Positions 11,480 through 21,267 of a DNA stretch of 64,000 nucleotides are shown here, one piece after another. The DNA lies in contig CM067109.1 of the NCBI GenBank assembly GCA_034008185.1, forward strand, positions 434,001 to 498,000, written 5' to 3'. How positions within the stretch are numbered: the first letter of the stretch is position 1; each line of letters begins with the position of its first letter. The translations under genes were made by a program, and so were the position numbers. Source of the DNA: Gorsachius magnificus (taxonomy: Eukaryota; Chordata; Aves; Pelecaniformes; Ardeidae). The notes beneath the pieces are model-generated. The model made no database searches and was not told the origin of the DNA. It was given only the letters and a program-made list of their open reading frames with translations.

Positions 11480-12910
11480 CCACGGGGCTCAGGCTCGGGC
11501 AGAGGCTCTCGGGGCCAGCACGCTGCCCAGCACGGCACACGGGGCGGCGGCGGCCGGGGCCAGCACACGGCCATGGCCGAGCGCCGCGCCCGCCCGCTCC
11601 ACCGAGCGCCAGCCGCGCCGGGCACCGGGCGCTGCCCGGGAAAGGCTCCGCGGCGGGGGCCGCGCACCGGCCGCCGGGACCCCCGGGGACCCGCTCCCCG
11701 GCCCCGCGGCGAAGCGCCCGCCTCCGCCCGGCCAGCCAGGCCGCGGGCACCGGGCGGCCGCGGGGCTCCGGCCGCACCTGCCGGGGCTCGGCGGGACGGG
11801 GCGGCCCCGCTCGGCCCACGGACCGGCTGCCGGCGGCTGCGCTGCCGGGCGGGGGCGCGGAGCCCCGCGGGATGGGCCGGGCCCGCCGGGCGCCCTCCCG
11901 GACCGACCCTCGACCTTCGGCCGGCGGGCGGGGGCTGCCTGCCGGCACCGGCTGCCGCGGGCCCCCCCTCCGCCGGGCGGCTGGCGGCGATGGGGCGGCG
12001 GGGCGAGAGGCGCTGTCACCCCGCGGCGGGCGGGGATCCGCACCCCGGCACGCTCGGCGCGGGCGCGGGCACACGCTGCCGCCCACGGCCCCGGCCCGGC
12101 CCCGCGGGGGCCCCCGAGCCGCCCCCCGCCCCGACTCACCTCGTCCTCGGAGAGCCCGTAGACCGGTTCCACCGCCGCGGTCGCCATGGAGCCGCTGCGC
12201 GGGGCGGCCCGCTCGGCGCCGCTCCCGCTCGGGGGCGGCGCTGGGGCCCGCCCGCGCTGCCGCCGGCCGCTGAGGCTCACGGCGGCCGCAGGAACGCGCC
12301 CTCCCCGCGGCGGGGAGCCCCGGCGGCAGCGGCGGGGCGGGGCGGGGCGGGGGCCGGGCCGGGCGGGCCCAGGGGCGGAGGCGGCTGCCGGGAGAGGGAG
12401 GGGGGGGGAGGCCCCGCCGGGCCGGGCCCATTCGCTGCCGCCCGCCTCCCCCCGCCGCGCGAGAGCGGCACAAAGCGCGGGGGGCGGCGGGCGGTGCTGC
12501 CCCGCCCCGGGTGCTCCCTCCTCCCCCTGCCCCCCCCGGTGCGCCCCCCCCTCCCCGCCGCCCCTCCCCGCGCGCGCCGCCGCGGGGAAGCGGGCGCCCC
12601 CCGTCGGGCGGCGGCGGCAGGCGGGGGAGCGGGGCCCCGGTGAGGCCCCGGTGAGGCCCCGGCTCGGCGGCCGCCCTCCACCGGGCGCAGCGGGAGCCCG
12701 CGGGGGCCCAGCGGCCGGGCTGCGCCTCTGGCGGCGGGGCGGGGAGGCGGCCGCGCCGCGCTCGGTGCGCCCCCGGGGACGGGGCCCCCGCTCCACCCCG
12801 GCCCGTTAGCGGCGCGGGGCGAAACCGAGCGCAAGTTCCGCGACCGAGGGGCAAACAACGCGAGCGACGGCGCCCGGGGAGCGACCGGCCCCCGCCCAGA
12901 GCGGCTGGGA
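11480..12910 (-). promoter_or_regulatory. NEDD4L: CpG island and promoter of NEDD4L
   Basis: This stretch is extremely G+C- and CpG-rich and contains the NEDD4L start codon near its centre. A cluster of overlapping GC boxes (GGGGCGG units) lies at about 12331-12353, roughly 145-165 bases upstream of the ATG on the minus strand, as expected for an SP1-type housekeeping promoter without a TATA box. The frame upstream of the ATG stays open for a long way, but that is a property of CpG-island DNA. The exact transcription start cannot be read from sequence. The 5' UTR should start somewhere between 12188 and about 12500. The short triplication of GTGAGGCCCCG near 12640-12662 is a local repeat. Confidence 0.75.
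12140..12187 (-). CDS. NEDD4L: NEDD4L first coding exon (start codon to splice donor)
   Basis: Read on the minus strand, an ATG at 12187-12185 opens 16 codons, MATAAVEPVYGLSEDE, and the exon ends at 12140 in GAG followed by a consensus donor GTGAGT (12139-12134). The exon is in phase 0. As I recall it, the long human NEDD4L isoform also starts MAT, continues EPVYGLSEDE and is then spliced to GESRILRVKV at the start of the C2 domain. The paralogue NEDD4 has a different start (VFGLLEDE-like), so NEDD4L fits better. NEDD4L is a cytosolic C2-WW-HECT E3 ubiquitin ligase that binds PY motifs and down-regulates membrane proteins such as the epithelial sodium channel. Only this exon is present; C2, WW and HECT exons would lie left of base 1. 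The start context has T at -3 and G at +4. Residues 4-6 (A-A-V) differ from the mammalian form. Confidence 0.85.
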
Positions 12911-12919
12911 GCCGCGGAA

Positions 12920-13750
12920 GGGAAGGGGGGATGCAAAGAGGGGGAGACCCAAAGGGGGGGACCCAAAAGGGGGGGGCAAAAAGAGGGGGATCCAGAGGAG
13001 GGGGGGACCCAAAAGGGGGGGGGCAAAAGGAGGGGGATCCAGAGGAGGGGGGGACCCAAAAGGGGGCTGGACCCAAAGCGGGGGGGGACCCAAAGGGGGG
13101 TGGGCAAAAGGAGGGGGATCCAGAGGAGGGGGGGACCAAAAGGGGGCTGGACCCAAAGAGGGGGGACCCAAAAGGGAGGGGGGCAAAAGGAGGGGGATCC
13201 AAAGGGGGGGGGGACCCAAAAGGGGGCTGGACCCAAAGGGGGGGGACCCACAAGGGGGGGGGCAAAAGGAGGGGGATCCAAAGGGGGGGGACCCAAAAGG
13301 GGGGGACCCAAAAGGGGGCTGGACCAAAAGGGGGGGGACCGAAAAGGGGGCTGGACCCAAAGCGGGGGGGACCCACAAGGGGGGGGGGGGAAAGGAGGGG
13401 GATCCAAAGGGGGGGGGACCCAAAAGGGGGGGGGACCCAAAAGGGGGATACCAAAAGGGGGGAGGACCCAAAAGGGGGCTGGACCCAAAGCGGGGGGGGA
13501 CCCACAAGGGGGGGGGGAAAGGAGGGGATCCAAAGGGGGGGGGGCCCAAAGGGGGGGGGGGGGACAGGAGGGGTATCCAAAGGGGGGGGGGACCCAAAAG
13601 GGGGGGGGGGGAAAGGAGGGGGATCCAAAGGGGGGGGGGACCCAAAAGGCGGGGACCCAAAAGGGGGGGGGGCAAAAGGAGGGGGATCCAAAGGGGGGGG
13701 GGACCCAAAAGGGGGCTGGACCCAAAGCGGGGGGGACCCACAAGGGGGTC
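12920..13750. repeat. G-rich minisatellite upstream of NEDD4L (base period about 16 bp)
   Basis: About 830 bases consist of runs of 4-12 G separated by short linkers of the types ACCCAAAA, ACCCACAA, GCAAAAGGA, GATCCAAA and CTGGACCCAAAG. The linker GATCC recurs at about 12989, 13036, 13117, 13196, 13275, 13401, 13527, 13622 and 13685, with a variant TATCC near 13574. Nearly all spacings (47, 79, 126, 95, 63) are multiples of about 15.8 bases, so the array has a base unit near 16 bases and variant-based higher-order repeats. It starts about 730 bases upstream of the NEDD4L start codon. Open frames of hundreds of codons on both strands, rich in G/K or P/F, are artefacts of the missing stop triplets. 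Confidence 0.95.
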
Positions 13751-14600
13751 GGGCCCGCAGCGCCTTTCCTGCAGCTTCTCCCCCCGCCTGAGTCCCGCGG
13801 GGCCGCGGCTGCCGAGGGGGCGCGGCGGGAGGTGCCCGGCCCGGGGGGGCGGGGGGCACGCGGGTGCTGCCGCGTTTGGGGGTTTTAGGGTGAATGCCGG
13901 GCAGCGGGGGGCCGGGCGGGGAGAGGCGGCAGCCCCCCCTCCGGCAGCCCCCTTCCCCGCCGCAGCCGTTTCATCGCTCGGCGCCCTGGGTTTTAAGCAA
14001 ACGAAACGCTGCGGGCGTGCGGGGCGAGGTCACTTCGGGGCGAACCCAAGCCACGCTTCAGTCCTCGGTGACTTCCTCCCTCGCCTCCCGCTCCTTCGGT
14101 ACCGGGCTCCCGGCCCCGCCGCCGGGCCCCCCCCGCGCTCCCCTCCCCGCTGTTACCTGTGGCGCCGCGCCCGCGGAGGCTGGGCCGGGAGGCGGGGGCT
14201 GCCCGCTCACCCTGTTGTGCTCGTACAGGGCAGCAATCGATCTCTACGATGTTTACTTTTAAGTAGGCAGCGCATTAATAAAGCCACCCGGAGGCGATGA
14301 CACCAGGGAAATCCTCTGCCCGCACCCCCCAAACCCACACCCGGGCTGTCCCCGCCGCCCCGGGCCGGCCGGGAGCGGGGCTGAGCTCGGCCGGGCTCGG
14401 CGCGGGCCTGGCGGGGACGGCAAATGGAAACCACGGCCCTTGGCGTGGAGGCATCGGCTCCGGGCTCTGCAGCGCAGAAACGCAGCTTGGCCCCCGCTCC
14501 CTGCAGCTCCTGTTCAGCAGACTCTGCCGAAGCACTGGGGACATCCAGTAGGAGGACTATAGCAAATAACTGGGGGACCGGTAGCCCCTGGAAGTGGCCC
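13751..14600. other. Upstream shoulder of the NEDD4L CpG island
   Basis: This is GC- and CpG-rich DNA with no recognisable coding exon. On the minus strand, ACAG|GTAACA (exon edge at 14157) is a plausible splice donor that could end an alternative noncoding first exon of NEDD4L, a gene known to use several promoters. The evidence is one splice-like signal only. Confidence 0.3.
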
Positions 14601-16684
14601 GTCAGGAGCAGAAGGCAGTCACGATGGCCCCATAACTCTTGTCCCCCGTGTCTGTACAGCAGAGGGTACTAATGGAACCCCTCACTAGAGGGGCTTTCGG
14701 CTCACCGGCAGGCGCCCCAAGCCCTGTGTGTTCAGACACCATCTTACACCGGCTTGCAGAGCCGCGGGGAAGGGAAATGGGAGATCCCTTTTTCTGGAGA
14801 GATTCCACAGGCAGTCCCTAAGCCAGAGACTTTTTTTTTTTTCCCCAGCCTTTATGAAAGCTCTTCCTGGGGAAGGAAGGATTTGACCTCTGCCCAGACA
14901 GCAGCGCGCAAGAGCTGAGGCGACGCGCTGTTCAAGTACAGCCTGCGAGGGCGCTGGCCTCTGCGCTCCTGTGAGCGACTCCGGGCCGCAGGCGACGTGG
15001 GATGTAGTTAATACCTGGCGTGGCTAGGCAGGGTCTCCCCCAGCACCAGACTCCAAACCCACTTGGTCCCCATCCTCGGAGGGTCTGTCGGTGTCCCCTC
15101 GATGGGTCAGCTCCAAAGGAGCACCCGGCCGCCACCGGGCTCCTGCAGTCGTTCTCATGTCAAGATAGACTCGGTTTTAATACTCTTTCTCCTGAGCTCT
15201 GTAGGTCATTCTCACATCTGGATCCAGCTTTGTCCCCATGCTTTTCAATCCCCTGCTTTGATTCCTTCACAGGAGCAGCTCCGCCACCTCTCATGCCCTG
15301 GATGCCACGGAAAGTCAGGATTCTCCAATCCAAGGGTCTTTCTCTCAAGGGGCTAGTTACCTCTAGCTCGCTTTAACTCTTCGTATGACGGCCTCAGAGC
15401 TCTGAGCAGGAGCATGAGTCACTTCAGGCTTTCTCAAAAGGCCACTTCAATCATTCTCCCTGCCGGTTTGCCATTACACAAGCCCTGCCTCATGGCTGGG
15501 GACCTGACCGCGGGGCCGAGGTAAACTGAGCCCAGAGCGTCTGAAGGGCCAGCTCTGGGAAGTCCAGGCCATCCTTGGAGATCTCGAACTGGGCAACTTC
15601 AGGAGTCCTTACAATATTTTTTTCTGTAGTCAGGTTCATAAACTCATCTTGGTTCTTTGCCAGCCTGTGTCTTGCAGCTGCGACCATCACCTGTAACTGG
15701 AAACTACTGGGAGCCTGGCATGGACTGTTGGGAACGTTTATATTTCTGCAGTGCAGAATGAAAAGGAGAGAGGTGGCTGTAATTCAGCAACTGTAATTGG
15801 ACGGTAACCCAAACGCCGTGAAGCTGGTGACAGAGGGAAATCCCTGAACGCGGATCCTTTCTGCAACGCGTGATCACCGAGGGTGAGCTCTAGGCACTGC
15901 CCGACCACCTCTGGGCCTCTGACACCACAGCCATGATTTTTACTTCCACGTTACAGCATCCACGCTGTTGTTGTAAAATTGGAGAGCAGTCCTGTCAACA
16001 GGTTGTCCCCAAGGGAAAACTGTGTACGTACGTAAGCGGAATGAGAGGATCTCTGATGACAGAGCAGAAACTGAGTGCTCTTTGCCACTGACACATCAAC
16101 CTGATTGGATTGTAAGGCTTTAGTATCAAATCCGTGGTGGAGATTACTTGTCTATTTCTCGTGAATATTACATGCATAACTCCTCTTCGGAATTGTATTT
16201 AGAATAATAGATGGCCCCAGCGAGAGGCAATTCATTTGAGAGTGCTGACATCAAAAATGTCTAGGTGCAGCTCAGATGATTTAGAACTGGCCTCTTTATA
16301 TAACAAAGGCCCATTAATTATTTAAACTTCTCAGAGAAAAAACAGATGAAATGTATATTATGGATGGCAGTTCTCAATTAAAGATTAAGCTTCATACGAC
16401 TGCGTGAGACGGGATGCACGGGGGAGCGCTGAGGATGCAGCTGGACTGAAAGGTGGGAGGGAGGAGCTGCTGTGCCGGAGCAGGCATCCCGCCTCAGATC
16501 CCGCGCGAGATCCAGGATTCTTCTCAACCTCCAGCAGCCGCCCCAAGCAAATGTGCAGCGCTGTGCCAAAAAGGCGGAGAGGGGGTTCCGTGCTGAGCCC
16601 GGCTGGCGATTAGCTGATGGCCCGGGGCTGGAGGGTGAGATCCCTCCTGATCCCTCGTCAGCGCAGCAGCAGGCGCTGCTCCTG
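14601..16684. other. Intergenic, no gene seen
   Basis: Base composition shifts here from the GC-rich left block to AT-richer intergenic DNA. No repeat family or exon was recognised apart from a poly-T tract at about 14831-14841. AT-rich, low-repeat sequence at 16190-16390 could be conserved regulatory DNA, but that needs alignment. Confidence 0.4.
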
Positions 16685-16785
16685 TTCATAGAAATGCCTA
16701 ATCCTTTTCTAAATCTCTCCAACGGCTTCCTCAGTGATATCCTCCAGCAGCAACGTGCCCTGGGCTCAATATACAGATTAATAAA
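16685..16785 (-). mobile_element. Possible fragment of an ancient CR1/L3-type LINE
   Basis: The plus-strand text around TAATCCTTTTCTAAATC, then GATATCCTCCAGCAGC and AACGTGCC, parallels the reverse complement of a 3' segment of old CR1/L3 LINEs of turtles and birds. In those elements this block lies just 3' of the sequence seen at the left end of the large decayed copy at 26345. The match is short and diverged. Confidence 0.35.
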
Positions 16786-19151
16786 AAAAATTCAGCCCCT
16801 TAATGTACACATGTGCTCGCTGCCCGCTCTGTTGCTCACCCTAAATAGCAGGATAACAGCAATTCGTACCTTTCTGCAGAAAAAGGGAAAATACTTTATC
16901 TGTTTTCCTGTGCAGGCGCACAGTCCATCGGCTCTTAATTCTCTCATGGCAAATAAAAGTCATAAAAATACCTGAGCACATGCCCATTTGTAGCCTCCAA
17001 TCATTTCTCTTTGGAGGAGATTTGCTCAGGAAATCGTTATTGTTAATGTGTCTCTTTTCCACTCGGTGTTTCCCCAGTTTAAATGCTCACGCATCCTCTG
17101 AGTACAGCAGGGATTTTTTTTTCTGCTCCTGCATGCCAAGTGTCAGACCACATCTCACAGAAAAAGTCGTTTAGTGGGAAGGATCAGAGCTATCAGCTTC
17201 CGGAGGAGCTTGAATTAGCAGGGTGCTTGCTTGCAGTCCAGCAGGCCACTGTCGGATGATGCAGGCAAGAAATGTAAACAGCATGTTATGTTGTTACCAG
17301 GTACCAATGCAGGGCACGGGAAAATTAAGGTAACCATAAGCTAGTAAAGAGGGAAACTTCCCACTTTGGGTTCAGTATGTTCTTAAACCCCTGCTCATGG
17401 AGCTGACGCTATCCCAATGTGCAAACACATTCCAGTCTCATGCGGGTGTTTTAAATCTCTTCCTCAGAACGCGTGTGAAGGATGATGAGGAACGGGATCA
17501 GAAATGAAGCGCGCGTTCACCAAGCAGCACGCTTTGCTCCCCGTCTCTTCCAATTACTTTTTTCTGTATACTCCAAACCCAAATACACTTTTCTTGCTCT
17601 CTGCATTGCACCAGCAGCACTTGTTTATATCAGAGACATATTGTTTGTTTCATTTTTAGCTCAAATTGAAATACAACACTGTACTCTAACTTTCGTATTA
17701 ACATTGGTCGTACCCCTTCCGAGCAATTTTTCTGTTTTTCCCATGATGAGTTGATGATATCACGGCCTATGAGCTATGAACTCCTCCAGGCTGGGAGAGC
17801 TTACAGCCCCTTTGCGCTTGGAGCGAGTTATTTCCAATTACAGTTATTACGATTACTACAATTAAAACACTTTTTTTTTAGCTTTTAGGTTTTTTATTAA
17901 TCAGAAAACATTTACGGGAGGTTCACACCACCTTCTGCGATTTTCAGATAGTTGTGCCAGATTTGACAAAGTGAGCAGGTTTTACTTTTCAATCATTTCA
18001 GCGCTGTGCTTCACTGCTGCTCGCTTCTGAAGTTCCGTTTTCACGGATACAAGGACCAAGTTCACCCGACCGAGTCACTCTGGGATCCTTTCCTCCCCGA
18101 CGGAGAGAATCAAGAGCTTTTGAAATGCAATTCATCTCATCTCCCTGAAGCAGGTATCTCCAAAAGTCCAATGAATGCTACCATGCGAGTGCCTTTCTCT
18201 CCACTGACGGCGAGGAAGCCCAAGGCCATGGGGCTCCGCTAACGGCATCCCCGGCACGGGCTGCCCGCTGCAGGTGGCAGGGGACTGTCCTTCACAGGTG
18301 GCCTAGAGCCACCCGAACCAGCTTTCGTCATTTTGTAAAACAAAATGCAATAGCGTAAGAACGCATTTCCTTCAACATGTCGAGATGTGCCTAGGGAGGA
18401 CTTCAACTCAACTCCTCAACAAGTGAACCAGCAACCCACCTAGTACCCCAACAGGCAGAGAGAAACAGGCAGAGCGTAAACCCCTTCCCCCCCGCCAGTG
18501 CCTGCCAGTGCCGGCCGTTCATTTCTTGTCATTCGGACTGTGTCACATTAGCAGGCACTGAGGAAATGCGCTCGAGAGAAAACCTCTCCCTCAGAACGAA
18601 GCGGCTGCCAAAAGTGCTTGGCCCCAGTTCAGCCGAACACTTAGGCGCCTGGCTGAGCTGCGGGGGATTTGAGCAAGTGCTGGAGATGAAGCACTCGCTG
18701 TATCTCCTCGCTACGTCAGGGCCCCCAAGACTAACTCCTGTATGTCTTTGCATTAACTCGGAAAGATTTCACAAACTATTCTGTAACAGTTGCATGTTAA
18801 AAGACGTTAAAACACCACATCTCCCATTAGTAATCCGATCAGGGTCACTGTAATGAACAGCATAAAAAGAAAGAACTAAAAAGATGTTCCAAGCTCTGCC
18901 CGTTGTTTCCTGCTGCCAGTACACCTAGAAAACACGTCAGCACCGGAGCAAATCCTTAATGTCAACATCAGTGTCATATGGAAAACAATTCCTTATATTT
19001 CCAGATTTCAGGAGGCTACTTTGCTGTAAGAGCTTGTCCCGCAGCTGTTCGCAGCAGAAGTAACCCAAGTGTGAATGCAAAGCTCGTTTCCTCTGGCTTG
19101 TGCTCCCAGAGGACGTGTGACACCGTCTTGGCAAGCTACAAACACTGCTTT
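16786..19151. other. Intergenic, no gene seen
   Basis: AT-rich, mostly unique sequence. No frame longer than about 95 codons stands out and none resembles a known protein. Short poly-T and poly-A runs occur near 17116 and 17871. Confidence 0.4.
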
Positions 19152-19582
19152 GGGCTGGGGCACTCGGGGGCCGAGATGCCAGGGGCTGGGGCACTCGGGG
19201 GCCGAGATGCCAGGGGCTGGGGCACTCGGGGGCCGAGATGCCAGGGGCTGGGGCACTCAGGGGCCGAGATGCCAGGGGCTGGGGCACTCAGGGGCTGAGA
19301 TGCCAGGGGCTGGGGCACTCAGGGGCTGAGATGCCAGGGGCTGGGGCACTCAGGGGCCGAGATGCCAGGGGCTGGGGCACTCAGGGGCCGAGATGCCAGG
19401 GGCTGGGCGCACTCAGGGGCCGAGATGCCAGGGGCTGGGGCACTCAGGGGCTGAGATGCCATGGGCTGGGGCACTCAGGGACTGAGATGCCATGGGCTGG
19501 GGCTACGGGGGGGCTGAGATGCCATGGGCTGGGGCACTCAGGGGCTGAGATGCCATGGGCTGGGGCAGTCGGGGGCTGAGAG
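19152..19582. repeat. 31-bp minisatellite
   Basis: About 14 head-to-tail copies of a 31-base unit, GGGCTGGGGCACTCNGGGG followed by CYGAGATGCCAG. The first copies carry CTCGGGGGCCGAG and later ones CTCAGGGGCTGAG, so variants spread in blocks. The final copies have ATGCCATG instead of ATGCCAGG. Because 31 is not a multiple of three, the array reads through each frame in turn and gives similar repetitive peptides on both strands. These are not evidence of a gene. Confidence 0.96.
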
Positions 19583-19779
19583 CTGCATGTGCTCAGCCTG
19601 GAGAGGGCAGGGCTTGGGGCACATCGTACCGCTGGGTACAACTACCTGATACGTGGGCGCAGAGAAGATGCAGCAGACTCTCCTCAGAGGTGCACAGGGA
19701 CAGGACGAGAGGTAACAGGGGCAAGTCAGAACATGGGAAATTCTGATTTCGCATGGAAAAAAGTTCTCACCATGCAGGC

Positions 19780-19875
19780 GGGTAACCTGGAAGAGGTTGC
19801 CCAGAGAGCTTGGGGTCCATCCTTAAGAGATATTCCAAATGTGACGGGACAAGGAGCCCGGCAACCCGGTACCAG
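19780..19875 (+). mobile_element. CR1 LINE, internal 3' UTR fragment
   Basis: The blocks GGAAGAGGTTGCCCAGAGAG, CCATCCTTAAGAGATATTCC and GACGGGACAAGG match the avian CR1 3' UTR in sense orientation. The terminal tail is absent or too diverged to recognise. Confidence 0.75.
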
Positions 19876-20705
19876 TGCTGTACGAGTGGCCTGCAGAGGT
19901 CCCGTCCCACCTGCACGATTCTCAGGCTGTCCCAGAGCAGCTCCCTGGAGTTGTATGGTACCTGTGCATGTAGGTGTAATAAAAAACATCAAGTAATGCC
20001 TTGTAATCAAGTAATGACCTTGCCAGGTCAGGCAGCAGAATCTAAGTTAGTGCCACTTTCAGGAGAGAGGCAGGAGAAAATTGGGAGGGAAAAAAAGAAG
20101 AGAAGCATTACCCAAGGGAGCTAATTTAATATATTAATATGAATCCTACAGAATTCCTCTTTGGGGCCCTCAACAAGCTTCTTGGGACAGATCTTCAGTG
20201 ACCGCTTCCTCATTTTCCTAGAAATACCATGCATACTTGATACAAAAATGTTAGCTAAACATGGCTGTGTAATTAACAACAAAACTTTGGTAATTACGAA
20301 TAAAACAAAGGCCTAGTGAACAGGCTGAAACACTGCAAAAGCTTTGCTATTGCCATTATTCATAGCTGTTATTTGTTTTCCTGCTGGACTTAACTGTACC
20401 AGCTGTTACTCAAACGCTGGGAGATGCTACTTAGAAGGTCCCTGCAACATGCCAATATATAGAATTTACACTGTAAACCCCTAGTACTTTTAATCACCCA
20501 CTGACAGTAGACAAAGAAAATCTAAATAAAGCATGATCTTCACAAATACAGATGGTTTGGGCTTTATGGAATTGGCTTGAACAGATTAATAGCGCCACAA
20601 CCTAAGCAGAAAATGCTCTTTAGGAAATCAGATGGATGCCTCACCGGCTTACCAAATAGCATTATGAGACCAAACTGCTGCCGCAGCCCGTCCAAAGCGG
20701 CGAGC
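19876..20705. other. Intergenic, no gene seen
   Basis: AT-rich sequence with no recognised exon or repeat. The stretch 20110-20560 is AT-rich and repeat-poor and could be a conserved noncoding element, but nothing here proves it. Confidence 0.4.
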
Positions 20706-21267
20706 TGTGTTGGGTTGGATAGAAAGCGCTGGGCTTTCTATCGGCATGCAGAAAGGGGTTGATCACCCACCAGTGTTTTGGCTGCTGCTGAGCAGTACTC
20801 CAACAGCATCAAGGCTGTGTCTCCAACATCCCCCACCACCACCAGCAGGCTGGAAGGGGGCAAGATCTTGGGGGGGGACGTAGCCAAGACCCCTGACCCA
20901 AACCGACCAAAGGGATATTCCATACCATGTGACATCAGCTCAGATATAAAAACTAAAGGGAAAAGGAAGAGGGGGGCATTCGTCTTTTATGACGTTTTGT
21001 CTTCTGGAGCAACAGCTATGCGCCCTGCTTCCCGGGAAGGGGCTGGACATCGCCTGCTGATGGGAAGTGGAGAATAAAATCTTGTTTTCCTTTTGCTACT
21101 GCGCACGGCCTTTGCTTTTGCTTTTGCTTTTTATTAAACTGCCTTTATCTTGACCCAGAGTTTTCTTTCTTTCCCATCTCATTCTCTCCCCACCTGTCCT
21201 GCTGAAGAGCGGAGCGACAGAGCGGCTTGGCGGCCCCTGGTGCCCAGCCAAGGTCCAACCCATCACA
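20706..21267 (+). mobile_element. Solo LTR of an avian endogenous retrovirus (ERVL-like), sense orientation
   Basis: The element starts with TG and ends with CA, and is flanked by CGAGC (20701-20705) and TGAGC (21268-21272), a five-base target duplication with one mismatch. U3 contains CCAAAGGGATATTCCATACC followed by a TATA box (GATATAAAAACT, 20943-20954). A polyadenylation signal ATTAAA is at 21133-21138, followed by the CTGCCTTTATCTTGACCC block typical of this family's R/U5. A short CTTTTG tandem lies at 21112-21130. No gag, pol or env sequence follows, so this is a solo LTR left by recombination between the two LTRs of a provirus. Family name is from memory. Confidence 0.85.

Noticed and set aside
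11168..12643. Plus-strand open frame of 491 codons
   Set aside because: It is A/G/P/R-rich translation of CpG-island DNA antisense to the NEDD4L first exon, with no recognisable domain.
12277..13743. Minus-strand open frame of 488 codons resembling a proline-rich structural protein
   Set aside because: The repeated PPPFGSPP-like pattern comes directly from the C-rich strand of the minisatellite.
11184..13859. Minus-strand open frame of 891 codons, P/G/F-rich
   Set aside because: It runs through the CpG island and the G-rich minisatellite, where stop triplets are rare. It is repetitive, overlaps the NEDD4L exon in another frame and has no known domain.
12931..13888. Plus-strand glycine/lysine-rich frames of 262-286 codons
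   Set aside because: Both overlapping frames give the same GGDPKGG-type repeat, which is what a tandem array does regardless of coding.
19075..19579. Repetitive GAGALGGRDARGWG-type peptides on the plus strand
   Set aside because: These are products of the 31-bp minisatellite cycling through all frames.
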